Assembly: GCF_006874585.1 (NCBI RefSeq)
Contig: NZ_CP029762.1
Span: forward strand, 62,001-126,000
From: Sphingomonas sp. IC081
GTDB taxonomy: Bacteria; Pseudomonadota; Alphaproteobacteria; Sphingomonadales; Sphingomonadaceae
Length of the DNA: 64,000 nucleotides
Direction: 5' to 3'
The notes under the pieces were generated by a model. That model had not been told where the DNA came from. It made no database searches and worked only from the letters and a program-made list of their open reading frames with translations. Every line of letters begins with the position of its first letter. Position 1 is the first letter of the stretch. Of the stretch, positions 17,461 through 26,705 are shown in pieces. The position numbers were made by a program, and so were the translations under genes.

Positions 17461-18300
17461 CTAGCCGATGATCGGCAGGGCGAGGGTGAAGGTTGCCCCC
17501 TGGCCCGGTTCGCTTTCGCAGCGAATGGCACCGCCATGCCGCATCAGCACCGTGTGCACGAAACTCAGACCAAGCCCGACGCCATCGGTCTTGCGCCCGC
17601 CCCCCAGCGGGGCGCGGTGAAAGCGGTCGAATATCCGAAGCTTCTGTTCCGTCCCCAGCCCCGGGCCTTCATCGGCAATCGCACATAGCGCCCAGGCCCG
17701 GCCATCGGCGTCGACCTCGCGCTCCAGTGTGCAGCGGATGCCGCTTCCAGCCGGACTGTACTTGATCGCATTGTCCAGGATATTGATGAGCGCCCGTGTC
17801 ATCAGCGAGCGTTCGACCTGCACCATCAGGCGCGCGTGCGTCTCGCTTGTCTCGAGGTCGAGCGACCTGGCGGAAAGCTGCGGCCATAGATCGTCGACGG
17901 CGTCGATCATCATGTCGTTCAGCGACACTTCCTCCAGGGTATAGTCCAGCGCTTCCGCCCTTGCGAGCTGGACGAAGCCATCGGCAAGGCCCAGCGTGCG
18001 CTCCGCGTAATGCCGTATGCGCCGCGCAACCTCGGGGGCGATGGTTTCCGCCGGCGCCGTTTCCAGCACGGCAAGGATGGACGCCTGCGGAGAGCGCATG
18101 TCGTGGGTGAGCAGTTCGAGGATGTCGTCGCGCTGCCGCTGGGCTGCCCGCGCTTCGCTCACGTCCATGAACTGGACGATCCAGCCAAGGAAATTGCCCG
18201 CCAGCGAGCGTTGCGGCGCAAAGCGTATGGCAAAGGAGTGGCCGTCGCGCGTCAATGTGTCATAGGCCACCGGGGCACCTTCGGCGCGCAGGGGCTGGGC
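17461..18300 (-). pseudogene. Histidine kinase, C-terminal part only (5' end deleted)
   Basis: About 280 codons of clear kinase sequence: a short linker, the HisKA core LLTHDMRSPQASILAVLE with its His, and an ATPase domain with NILDNAIKYSPAG, ADEGPGLG and GVGLGLSFVHTVL. This core is typical of sphingomonad CHASE2-domain kinases, which carry a sensor of about 350-400 residues upstream. Beyond about position 18300 the frame continues but is simply the complement of an acyl-CoA ligase, with no kinase-like sequence. The sensor and native start are therefore gone. Expression would need a fortuitous start. See the junction finding. Confidence 0.75.
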
Positions 18301-19434
18301 GGCTGGCGGGACGCGGCTGCACGTTTCCCCGAAACGCCCGTGGCGGATGAAAGCGCCGGAACCGACATGCTCTATTCTTCGGGCACGACCGGACGGCCCA
18401 AGGGCGTAAAACCACCGCTCCCGCAAGGCCCGCTCGATGAAACGACCCCGCTCGAGACGATGGGAACAGGTCTCTACGGGATGAGCGAGGAGACGATCTA
18501 TTTGTCGACCTCGCCGCTCTACCATGCCGCTCCGCTGCGCTGGGCGATGACGATCCACCGGCTTGGCGGCACGGTCGTCGTCATGCAGCGCTTCGATGCC
18601 GAAGCCGCGCTGGCGATGATCGAGGCGCACCGCATCACCCACGCCACCTGGGTGCCGACGCACTTCGTCAGGCTGCTCAAACTTCCCCCGCAAGTCCGCG
18701 CCCGCCACGATCATTCCTCGCTGCGTGCCGTGATCCACGCCGCGGCGCCGTGTCCGGTCGCGGTCAAGCAGGCGATGATCGACTGGTGGGGGCCTATCGT
18801 GCACGAATACTATTCGGGCACCGAATGCTGCGGCATCACGGCGCTGGCCTCGGACGAGTGGCTGGCAAGGCCGGGCTCGGTGGGCAAGGCCGTGCTGGGC
18901 AATGTCCGGATTCTCGGACCGGACGGCGAGGAACTGCCGGCGGGCGAGACGGGGGACGTCTATTTCGCCGACGGTCCTGCGTTCGCCTATCACAACGATC
19001 CGGAAAAGACCGCCGCTGCCATCAATGCCCGGGGCTGGGCGACACTTGGCGATGTCGGGCATGTCGACCGGGACGGTTATCTCTATCTGACCGACCGTCG
19101 CAGCTTCATGATCATCTCGGGCGGGGTGAACATCTACCCGCAGGAGATCGAGAACTGTCTGGTCACCCACCCCAGGGTCGCCGACGTCGCCGTGATCGGC
19201 GTTCCGGACGAGGACCTGGGCGAAAGGGTCATGGCGGTGGTGCAATTGGCGCCCGGCGTGGTCGCGGGGCCCGAGCTGGCGGACGAGCTGGCGGACGAAC
19301 TGGCAGGCTTCACCCGCTCCGCGCTGGGCGGGGTCAAGACACCCAAGGCATTCGTGTTCCGGGATGAACTGCCGCGCGAGCCGACGGGAAAGCTCATGAA
19401 ACGCAAGCTCATCGACGAGTTCCGCGCCGCATGA
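18301..19434 (+). pseudogene. Acyl-CoA synthetase, N-terminally truncated
   Basis: Homology to AMP-forming acyl-CoA ligases begins abruptly at GWRDAAARFPETPVADE just before the ATP-binding P-loop YSSGTTGRPKG and runs to the normal C-terminus (catalytic lysine region PTGKLMKRKL). Motifs STSPLYHAAPL, EYYSGTECCG and the hinge DRRSFMIISGGVNIYP are intact. About 150 N-terminal residues of a usual 500-plus are missing. An open frame extends back to 18010 but only as the complement of the histidine kinase. The first internal ATG is at 18367. It is followed after 23 nt by an acyl-CoA dehydrogenase, which was probably its operon partner. Confidence 0.75.
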
Positions 19435-19457
19435 GCGGCGCAGCGCAGGGCTGACCC

Positions 19458-20648
19458 ATGGAACGCCGCATCTTCGAAGTGGAGCATGCCCTGTTCCGCG
19501 CCTCGGTCGCCCGCTTCATGGCTGCCGAAATTGCCCCGCATGCCGAACGCTGGCGCCGCGAGGGGATCGTCGACCGGGACGCCTACCTGAAAGCCGGGGC
19601 AGCAGGGCTCCTCTGTCTTTGGGCGGATACCGCCCATGGGGGCGCGGGGATGGAGGACCTGCGCTTCGACCAGATCGTCATCGAGGAGAACGTGCGCGGC
19701 GGGGAGACGGGGTTCTATCTCCACCTGCACAGCAACCTCGCGGCGCCCTATATCGCGAAACTCGGCGCGCCTGCCCTGCGCGACCGGCTGATGCCGAAGA
19801 TCATTGCCGGGCAGACCATCCTTGCCATCGCCATGACCGAAGCGGGCGGGGGAAGCGATCTGCGCGCGATCCGGACCCGGGCGGTGCGCGATGGCGATGG
19901 CTGGCGGCTCAACGGCGCCAAGACCTATATCTCCAATGGCATTCTTGCAGACGCCGTGGTTGTTGCTGCGCGGACGGGGCCGGCACGTAAGGAGGAGGCG
20001 GGCGGCGAACAGCTCGGCCTCTTCGTGGTCGAGCGCGGGATGGCCGGTTTCGAGCGGGGGCGCAGGCTTGGCAAGATGGGGCTCGCCGCGCAGGACACCG
20101 CCGAGATATTCCTGAGCGATGTGCAGGTTCCCGCCGAAAACCTGCTGGGCGATCCCGCGCGCGGATTGGCCGTGCTGATCGAATTCCTGGCGACCGAGCG
20201 CCTGATCGCCGCCATCGCCAGCATGGCCACCGCGCAGACGGCGCTGGCGCTGACCACGGACTTCGTGAAGACCCGGATCGCGTTCGGTCGTCCCGTTGGC
20301 CTGTTCCAGCACAACCGCTTTCGTCTGGCAGCGCTGAAGGCGCGGATCGACGCCGCGCAGGTGTTTGTCGATCAGCTGGTGCTGCTGGCCAATGCCGGGC
20401 AGCTTTCCGGCGAAGCGGCCGCCGCCGCCAAGCTCATCGCCAGCGAACTGGAGGGCGAGATGACCGACCTCGGCGTGCAACTGCATGGCGGCGCCGGGTA
20501 CATGGACGAATTCCGCATCAGCCGCATGTATACCGACGCGCGGATCAGTCGCATCTTTGCCGGATCGAACGAGATCATGCTGGAAATCATCGCCCGCGGC
20601 ATGGGGTTCGACGAGCGGGACTGGCCGGGCCGAGATCACAAAACGTAA
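19458..20648 (+). CDS. Acyl-CoA dehydrogenase
   Basis: 396 residues with the full three-domain fold: N-terminal helices, the FAD-contacting MTEAGGGSDLRAIRT, and the C-terminal YMDEFRISRMYTDARISRIFAG. The position that holds the catalytic Glu in medium-chain enzymes is Ala here (IFAGSNEI), while LATERLIAAI carries Glu247 at the site used by long-chain and isovaleryl-type enzymes, so a long-chain/branched-type active site is likely. It probably oxidises the acyl-CoA made by the ligase upstream, now truncated. An AraC-type regulator follows. Confidence 0.9.
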   Translation: MERRIFEVEHALFRASVARFMAAEIAPHAERWRREGIVDRDAYLKAGAAGLLCLWADTAHGGAGMEDLRFDQIVIEENVRGGETGFYLHLHSNLAAPYIAKLGAPALRDRLMPKIIAGQTILAIAMTEAGGGSDLRAIRTRAVRDGDGWRLNGAKTYISNGILADAVVVAARTGPARKEEAGGEQLGLFVVERGMAGFERGRRLGKMGLAAQDTAEIFLSDVQVPAENLLGDPARGLAVLIEFLATERLIAAIASMATAQTALALTTDFVKTRIAFGRPVGLFQHNRFRLAALKARIDAAQVFVDQLVLLANAGQLSGEAAAAAKLIASELEGEMTDLGVQLHGGAGYMDEFRISRMYTDARISRIFAGSNEIMLEIIARGMGFDERDWPGRDHKT

Positions 20649-20753
20649 AAATCGATGCAAATTTTTGACAAGGCATCTCGCCGTGAATTGGGGTATCCCT
20701 CTCGGATCGAAAGAGCAGCCTGACTGCCGAAACGGGAAGAGGAATGGATACGC

Positions 20754-20801
20754 ATGAGCGTTCCTGACGGGCATTCGCGGCCCTTGCGGTGGCGGCCATG
20801 A
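20754..20801 (+). CDS. Possible 15-codon leader peptide overlapping the AraC start
   Basis: ATG at 20754 opens a short frame MSVPDGHSRPLRWRP ending in TGA at 20799-20801. The stop overlaps the ATG at 20798 as ATGA. A GGAAGAGGA lies upstream. It may be a coupled leader or the remains of a frameshifted N-terminus of the regulator. Confidence 0.3.
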   Translation: MSVPDGHSRPLRWRP

Positions 20802-21715
20802 TGGCGGGTCGCGGCATGGACGTGCCTCACGTCTGGCATGGCGAGGCCATAATCGCCGACACGTTGCAGCGCGGTCCGGAAGTCAGCCTGGCATCGACCG
20901 ACGGCCGCTGGCGTTTCAGCCGCTGGCGCCAGTTTGTCGGCAGCTACGCCCTGCCGGGGCTGCCCGATCCGCTGTTCGTGGTCCAGCTCGCCGGCAAGAC
21001 CAGCGTGCGGACCTGGGAGCGGGACGGGTGGAGCGAGGACGCATCCTATCCCGGCGCGGCGACGATCGTACCGGCGACGATGGCGACGCGCTGGCTGGTC
21101 GACGGCGAGCTCGATGTCGTGACGCTCAGCATCGATGCGGACGAACTGCGCTCGGCGGCCGTGCTCGACCAGTTCTCCCACATGCGCTTTGCCTTCAACG
21201 ATCCCCTTGGCTCGGCCTTGTCGCGCCAGATCCTGGCCGAACTCTACGAGCCGGAATCGGGCGCGCGCGATATCTACGTGGCGTCGCTGATCGATGCGCT
21301 CAAGCACCACATGATGCGTGGTCCGCGAAAGACGCTCGCGGCGGATTTTCCGACGTCGGCCTTCTCCTCCTACCGCATTCACCACATCATGGATTCGGTG
21401 AGGCAGAAGCCCGAGGCGGAGCACAATCTGGAAAACATGGCGGCGAAAGCGGGAATCACCGCTTCCCACTTCTGCCGCGTGTTTCGCAAGGCGACAAACA
21501 TGACGCCGCACCAGTTCGTCCTCAAGGTGCGGCTGGAACGGGCGCAACAGCTTCTTTCGCAGTCCGAAACCCCCATGAACGCCATCGCCGAAATGCTCGG
21601 ATTCGCCAGCCAGAGCAGCTTCAACCGGGCGTTCCTCAGGTTTGCCGGCGAAACGCCGACCGCTTTCCGCAACCGGCGAGGGGCCGGCAGTCGGGGCTGG
21701 GCCGCAAACGCCTGA
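20798..21715 (+). CDS. AraC-family transcriptional regulator
   Basis: 305 residues from ATG 20798 (20801 and 20816 are alternatives; no clear ribosome-binding site). The N-terminal part (about 1-190) resembles an AraC-type cupin-like ligand domain (DPLFVVQLAGKTSVRTWERDG). The C-terminal 100 residues carry two helix-turn-helix units: NMAAKAGITASHFCRVFRKA and the second with IAEMLGFASQSSFNRAFLRF, the AraC signature. It probably controls the adjacent fatty-acid-type genes or an unlinked target. The start lies directly after a short leader frame. Confidence 0.88.
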   Translation: MMAGRGMDVPHVWHGEAIIADTLQRGPEVSLASTDGRWRFSRWRQFVGSYALPGLPDPLFVVQLAGKTSVRTWERDGWSEDASYPGAATIVPATMATRWLVDGELDVVTLSIDADELRSAAVLDQFSHMRFAFNDPLGSALSRQILAELYEPESGARDIYVASLIDALKHHMMRGPRKTLAADFPTSAFSSYRIHHIMDSVRQKPEAEHNLENMAAKAGITASHFCRVFRKATNMTPHQFVLKVRLERAQQLLSQSETPMNAIAEMLGFASQSSFNRAFLRFAGETPTAFRNRRGAGSRGWAANA

Positions 21716-21944
21716 ACGGCCTGGGGCGGCGTGGACGGGCGATCCGCGGCCATCGCATCGCATGTACCTCCCCTTTTATGGCCGTCGATTGTTCGTGTAA
21801 TGTCGGTGCAGGACGGGTGCAGGCCGAAGCATGGGTTCCGTGAAATTCGGGTTGCCGCTCGCCAGCCGTCGTTGACGTCCGGTGCATGCATCGGATTGAC
21901 GGCGGCGGCGTACTTGTAGGTCGCGGAATTGCCGAACTATTTCA

Positions 21945-21965
21945 TCTCCACGAAACTGGTGGAGA
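21945..21965 (+). promoter_or_regulatory. Hairpin covering the ribosome-binding site of the VWA gene
   Basis: TCTCCAC (21945-21951) and GTGGAGA (21959-21965) form a perfect 7-bp stem with a 7-nt loop. The 3' arm contains the GGAG that serves the GTG start at 21972. Translation would be damped unless the hairpin is opened. Confidence 0.5.
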
Positions 21966-21971
21966 AAGCCC

Positions 21972-23516
21972 GTGCGATTGCGTCTGATAGTGTGCTGCCC
22001 CCTGGTCCCGGGACTGATGCTGGCGGGCTGTGGCGGTTCGAGACCTGCCGGCGAGGCGGGGTACGAGGCGATGGCGGGGAACGCCGAAAGCGGCGAGCGA
22101 TACGATGGCAAGGCGGTCAGCCCGATCCACCGGGTCGCGAGCGAGCCGGTCTCGACGTTCGCGGTCGATGTCGACACGGGCTCCTATGCCAATGTCCGGC
22201 GCATGCTGATGGGCGGTCAGCCGGTGCCGCCCGAGGCGGTGCGGACCGAGGAAATGATCAACTATTTCCGCTATGACTATCCCGCCCCGACAGACCGCTC
22301 CACGCCCTTCAGCGTGACCACCGATCTTGCCGTCACCCCGTGGAATCCCGGCACCAGGCTGCTGCGCATCGGCCTGCGCGGTTACGATGCCCCGCGCGCC
22401 CAGCGACCGGCGGCGAACCTCGTGTTCATGGTCGACGTTTCGGGCTCGATGGATGCGCCGGACAAGCTGCCGCTGGTCAGGCAGGCGCTGTCGATCCTTG
22501 CCGAGGGCTTGCGCGCGGACGACCGCGTTTCCATCCTCACCTACTCGGGTTCGGTGGAGACGCTGATCGAGGGCAGCCACGATCCGGCGGCGATCAGGGC
22601 GGCGCTGTCCGGGCTGACGGCCGGGGGCGGCACGGCGGGCGGCCCGGCCCTGTCGATGGCCTACGAGCTGGCCCGTGCGCATCGCATCGCGGGCGGCATC
22701 AACCGGATCGTCATGGCCACCGACGGGGACTTCAACCTTGGCCTGTCGGACCAGAAGGGGCTTGAGGCCATGGTCCGCCAGAACCGCGAGGACGGCATCA
22801 GCCTGACCACGCTCGGCTTCGGGCAGGGCAATTACAACGATGCGATGATGGAGGCGGTGGCCGATCTCGGCAACGGCAACCACGCCTATATCGACAGCGC
22901 CATGGAAGCCCGCAAGGTGCTGGACGAGGAGCTCTCCTCCACCCTGTTCACCATCGCCAGGGACGTGAAGGTGCAGGTGGAGTTCAATCCGGCGGCGGTC
23001 GGCGAGTACCGCCTGATCGGCTATGAGAACCGCGCGCTGCGCGAGGAGGACTTTGCCGACGACAAGGTGGACGCGGGCGAGATCGGGGCGGGGCATCAGG
23101 TCACCGCGCTCTACGAGATCGTGCCTGCCGGTCAGCAGGGGTGGTTGCCGGCGCGTAGGTATGCCGCCAATGGCGCGCCGCCGCCGGTTCCGGCCGGCGA
23201 TGCCTCCGAAGCGGCGACCGTGCGGCTGCGCTACAAGTTGCCGGATGGCACCGAAAGCCGATTGATCGAGGTGCCGGTGGCGGCGGGCCGTCTTGCGGCG
23301 GCAAAGGCGCCGACGGGGGACATGGCCTTTGCCATTGCGGTGGCCGCTTTCGGGCAGAAGCTGCGCGGCGATACCCGGCTGGGCCGGTTCGACTATGGCG
23401 ACATCGCCAGCCTGGCGGGGCCGCAGGGCGATTACTGGCGCAAGGAGTTCGTGGAACTGACGCGGCTTGCCGCCAGCCGCGCGCCTGTCGGGGCGGAGAC
23501 TTCCGCCGCAGAGTAA
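21972..23516 (+). CDS. VWA-domain lipoprotein (YfbK-like)
   Basis: 514 residues from a GTG start with GGAG upstream. The signal sequence ends in the lipobox LAGC with lipidated Cys20. An N-terminal region (about 50-145, with STFAVDVDTGSYANVRRML and a MINYFRYDYP block) is the one paired with VWA domains in YfbK-type proteins. The von Willebrand A domain has an intact metal site DVSGS at 155-159. The C-terminal third is a conserved extra domain. Such proteins are thought to act in the envelope as adhesion or complex-assembly factors; the partner is unknown. Confidence 0.85.
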   Translation: MRLRLIVCCPLVPGLMLAGCGGSRPAGEAGYEAMAGNAESGERYDGKAVSPIHRVASEPVSTFAVDVDTGSYANVRRMLMGGQPVPPEAVRTEEMINYFRYDYPAPTDRSTPFSVTTDLAVTPWNPGTRLLRIGLRGYDAPRAQRPAANLVFMVDVSGSMDAPDKLPLVRQALSILAEGLRADDRVSILTYSGSVETLIEGSHDPAAIRAALSGLTAGGGTAGGPALSMAYELARAHRIAGGINRIVMATDGDFNLGLSDQKGLEAMVRQNREDGISLTTLGFGQGNYNDAMMEAVADLGNGNHAYIDSAMEARKVLDEELSSTLFTIARDVKVQVEFNPAAVGEYRLIGYENRALREEDFADDKVDAGEIGAGHQVTALYEIVPAGQQGWLPARRYAANGAPPPVPAGDASEAATVRLRYKLPDGTESRLIEVPVAAGRLAAAKAPTGDMAFAIAVAAFGQKLRGDTRLGRFDYGDIASLAGPQGDYWRKEFVELTRLAASRAPVGAETSAAE

Positions 23517-23619
23517 CGCGGCGACTTTCCCCACGATCGCGCGCGTTCCTCTGGCCAGCCCGATCCGCCCGTGCCATCAGGGCGGATCGGCGCAGGGCCG
23601 GATCGAAGGTACAGCAAGA

Positions 23620-25599
23620 ATGACAGGCATTTCCGAGGCCACGCCAGCCAGCGCGCGGCCGATGGCGGAACTCACGCTGCGCGGCGTGCTGCTGGGCGGG
23701 GCGATCACCCTGCTGTTCACGGCGGCGAACGTCTATCTCGGGCTCAAGGTCGGGCTGACCTTTGCGACCTCGATTCCCGCCGCCGTCATCTCGATGGCGA
23801 TCCTGCGCATGCTGGGCAATTCGACGATCCTGGAAAACAACATCGTCCAGACCGTGGCGAGTGCGGCGGGCACGCTGGCGGCGATCATCTTCGTGTTGCC
23901 GGGGCTTGTCATGATCGGCTGGTGGCAGGGCTTCCCTTATTGGACCACGGCGGCGATCACCGGCACCGGCGGTATCCTGGGCGTGCTGTTCTCGGTGCCG
24001 CTGCGCCGCGCGCTGGTGGTCGATACACCGCTTCCCTATCCCGAAGGCCATGCCGCCGCCGAAGTGCTGCGGGTCGGTTTCGCCAGCGAGCAGGGCGCGG
24101 CGGAGAGTGCCAGGGGCCTCTCGGTGCTGGCCTGGAACACGGTGGCCTCGGCCGCCTTCGCGATCCTGACGCAGACCAAGCTGATTGCCGCCGAAGCTTC
24201 GGTGTGGTTCCGCACCGGGGCCGGGGCGACCGGCATTTCCGGCGGGCTTTCGTTCGCGCTGCTGGGGGTCGGCCATCTCGTCGGGATCTCGGTGGGCATG
24301 GCGATGCTGCTGGGCCTTGTCGTCGGCTGGTGGGTGCTGCTGCCGATGCTGACCGCCAATCATCCGATGCCGGGTGCCAGCGTGGAAGACTGGGCGGGCA
24401 GCGTGTTCAGCGCCGATGTGCGCTTCTTCGGCGCGGGGGTGATTGCGGTTGCCGCCATCTGGACGCTGCTGCGCATCGCCGGGCCGGTGGTTTCGGGCGT
24501 GCGCTCGGCGCTGGCGGCCAGCCGGGCGCGCAGTGCCGGGCAGGAACTGGCGCTGGAAGAGCGCGACATGCCGATCGGCATCGTCGCTGCCGCGACGCTG
24601 GCGATGCTGGTGCCCATCGGCATCCTGCTCACCAGCGTGCTGTCGGGCGGACCGCTGGCCGGTTCCTCGCTCCTTCTGGTGGGCGGCGCGCTTCTTTTCG
24701 TGCTGGTGATCGGCCTCTTGATCGCGGCGGTCTGCGGCTACATGGCGGGCCTGATCGGGGCGTCCAACTCGCCGGTCTCGGGCATCGGCATCCTGGCCGT
24801 GGTGGCCGCCTCGATCCTGCTGGTGGGCCTGTTCGGGCGTGACCAGAACGCGGATACGACGGCGGCGCTCGTCGCCTATGCGCTGATCGTGACCGGCGTG
24901 GTGTTCGGCGTGGCGACGATCTCCAACGACAACCTGCAGGACCTCAAGACCGGCCAGCTGGTCGGCGCGACGCCGTGGAAGCAGCAGGTGGCGCTGGTTA
25001 TCGGCGTGGTGTTCGGTTCGCTGGTGATTCCGCCGGTGCTGAACCTGCTGAACATGACCGTCGGTTTTGCCGGAGCGCCCGGCGCGACCGCCGAGGCCCT
25101 GCCCGCCCCGCAGGCGGCGCTGATCTCGGCGCTGGCCAAGGGCGTGCTGGGTGGCGATCTCAACTGGGCGATGATCGGCTGGGGCGCGGCGGCGGGCGCG
25201 GCCTTCGTGGCGCTCGACGAAGTGCTGGGGCTGACAGGCCGCCTGCGGCTGCCGCCGCTGGCGGTCGGCATCGGCATCTACCTGCCGATGAGCGTGATCC
25301 TGCCGACCGTCACCGGAGCGATCGTCGGCTGGTTCTACGACTGCTGGGCCGCGCGCCGCGCCGATCCCGAGTTTGCCCACCGCATGGGCGTGCTGACCGC
25401 GACTGGCCTCATCGTTGGCGAAAGCCTGTGGGGTGTCGGCTTCGCGCTGATCGTCTGGGCGACCAACAGCGAGGCGCCGCTGGCACTGGTGGGCGACCTT
25501 GGCAAGATCCCGCTGGTGGCGGGCACGGTGCTGTTTGTGCTGATGGTGGCCGGGCTCTACCGGCGCACGCGGGGGCTGGTTACCGCCCCCGCCGCGTAA
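23620..25599 (+). CDS. OPT-family oligopeptide/metal-chelate transporter
   Basis: 659 residues from ATG 23620 (GAAGG 10 nt upstream). About sixteen hydrophobic segments and the OPT signature region near the N-terminus (LLFTAANVYLGLKVGLTFATSIPAAVISM). The large hydrophilic-poor middle and the conserved DNLQDLKTGQLVGATPWKQQ block fit bacterial OPT proteins. It probably imports peptides or metal-siderophore conjugates across the inner membrane. It does not overlap its neighbours; a GC-rich palindrome after the stop separates it from the convergent trhO. Confidence 0.88.
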   Translation: MTGISEATPASARPMAELTLRGVLLGGAITLLFTAANVYLGLKVGLTFATSIPAAVISMAILRMLGNSTILENNIVQTVASAAGTLAAIIFVLPGLVMIGWWQGFPYWTTAAITGTGGILGVLFSVPLRRALVVDTPLPYPEGHAAAEVLRVGFASEQGAAESARGLSVLAWNTVASAAFAILTQTKLIAAEASVWFRTGAGATGISGGLSFALLGVGHLVGISVGMAMLLGLVVGWWVLLPMLTANHPMPGASVEDWAGSVFSADVRFFGAGVIAVAAIWTLLRIAGPVVSGVRSALAASRARSAGQELALEERDMPIGIVAAATLAMLVPIGILLTSVLSGGPLAGSSLLLVGGALLFVLVIGLLIAAVCGYMAGLIGASNSPVSGIGILAVVAASILLVGLFGRDQNADTTAALVAYALIVTGVVFGVATISNDNLQDLKTGQLVGATPWKQQVALVIGVVFGSLVIPPVLNLLNMTVGFAGAPGATAEALPAPQAALISALAKGVLGGDLNWAMIGWGAAAGAAFVALDEVLGLTGRLRLPPLAVGIGIYLPMSVILPTVTGAIVGWFYDCWAARRADPEFAHRMGVLTATGLIVGESLWGVGFALIVWATNSEAPLALVGDLGKIPLVAGTVLFVLMVAGLYRRTRGLVTAPAA

Positions 25600-25606
25600 G
25601 GCGGCA

Positions 25607-25628
25607 CCGGCCGGTGCGCACCGGCCGG
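25607..25628. terminator. Bidirectional terminator-like palindrome
   Basis: A perfect 22-bp palindrome (arms CCGGCCGGTGC and GCACCGGCCGG) in the 40-bp gap between the convergent OPT and trhO genes. No T-run follows on either strand. Confidence 0.6.
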
Positions 25629-25639
25629 ATCATCGCGAA

Positions 25640-26617
25640 TTAGTCGGCGCGTACGGCTCCAACATGCGCAACGCCGCGCGTGGCGGCGAGCATTTCCTGG
25701 CGGTGCCGCTCGCGATAGGAGGCGCGCTGTTCGTCCGTGCGTTCGGCGTGGCAGGCCGGGCAGCACACGCCTTCCTCGTAGAGCGGGGAGGCGACGTCCT
25801 CGGCGTTTACCGGGCGGCGACAGGCGTGGCACAGCACGTGCGAACCTTCGACAAGGCCGTGGCCGATCGTCACCCGCTGGTCGAACACGAAGCATTCGCC
25901 GCGCCACAGGCTCTCGTCCTCGGGCACGGTTTCGAGGTACTTCAGGATGCCGCCCTTGAGGTGGTAGACTTCGTCGATTCCTTCCTGCTTGAGGAACGCG
26001 GTCGATTTCTCGCAGCGGATGCCGCCGGTGCAGAACATCGCGACCTTGGGCGTCCTGCCCGCTGCCGCTGCGGCGCTCTCGGCCATCAGGCGGTCGCGTT
26101 CGGCGCGGAACCAGGCGGGAAAGTCACGGAAAGTCGCGGTTTTCGGGTCGATGGCGCCTTCGAACGTGCCCACCGCCACTTCGTAGTCGTTGCGGGTATC
26201 GATGACGATGGTGTCGGGATCGGCGATCAGCGCGTTCCAGTCCTGCGGCTCGACATAAGTGCCCACGACGGCCAGCGGATCGACTTCGGGCTCGCCCATG
26301 GTCACGATCTCGCGCTTCAGGCGCACTTTCATGCGGTGGAACGGCATCGCCGAAGCGCGCGAGAACTTGACGTCGAGGTCGGCGCAATCGGGCAGCGCGC
26401 GGATGTGGTCCAGCACCGCGGCGATGCCCGCGTCGCTGCCGGCGATGGTGCCGTTGATCCCCTCATGCGCCAGCAGCAGGGTGCCGCGGATGCCGTTATC
26501 GCGGCACACCCGGTCAAGCGGATCGCGCAAGGCGGCGAAGTCCGCGAACGGGGTAAAGCGGTACAGCGCGGCCACGCAGAAGGTGGCCGCTTCGGAGTCG
26601 CGGCTGAGGGTATCCAT
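25640..26617 (-). CDS. trhO: tRNA uridine(34) hydroxylase, rhodanese family
   Basis: 325 residues from ATG 26617 (a start at 26668 would add 17 Arg-rich residues across a hairpin). An N-terminal ferredoxin-like domain ([19 protein letters not shown]) precedes a rhodanese domain with the active-site loop [10 protein letters not shown], and a C-terminal zinc-like Cys cluster (CHACRRP and CCPACH). This is the YceA/TrhO layout; the enzyme makes 5-hydroxyuridine at the wobble position of tRNA using molecular oxygen. It is convergent with the OPT gene and single. Confidence 0.92.
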   Translation of the reverse strand: MDTLSRDSEAATFCVAALYRFTPFADFAALRDPLDRVCRDNGIRGTLLLAHEGINGTIAGSDAGIAAVLDHIRALPDCADLDVKFSRASAMPFHRMKVRLKREIVTMGEPEVDPLAVVGTYVEPQDWNALIADPDTIVIDTRNDYEVAVGTFEGAIDPKTATFRDFPAWFRAERDRLMAESAAAAAGRTPKVAMFCTGGIRCEKSTAFLKQEGIDEVYHLKGGILKYLETVPEDESLWRGECFVFDQRVTIGHGLVEGSHVLCHACRRPVNAEDVASPLYEEGVCCPACHAERTDEQRASYRERHRQEMLAATRGVAHVGAVRAD

Positions 26618-26669
26618 CGCGCGCCCATAGCGTGAACGCGCGCGGATGCCAAAGAGGGAGTGGTTCATG

Positions 26670-26695
26670 CGAAATTCGCGGAAGAGCGAATTTCG
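26670..26695 (-). terminator. Perfect hairpin after the Hsp70-like gene
   Basis: CGAAATTCGC (26670-26679) and GCGAATTTCG (26686-26695) form a 10-bp perfect stem with loop GGAAGA. It lies 11 bp beyond the stop of the Hsp70-like gene on the minus strand. No T-run follows. Confidence 0.6.
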
Positions 26696-26705
26696 GTTCG
26701 GACTC

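Noticed and set aside
17461-19245. The truncated kinase as a full 594-residue protein
   Set aside because: Residues before the kinase core are the complement of the acyl-CoA ligase and carry no sensor-like sequence, so the extra length is fortuitous.
26670-26695. Iron-response operator
   Set aside because: The stem is 10 bp with a 6-nt purine loop and lies just after a gene end, so a terminator is more likely.
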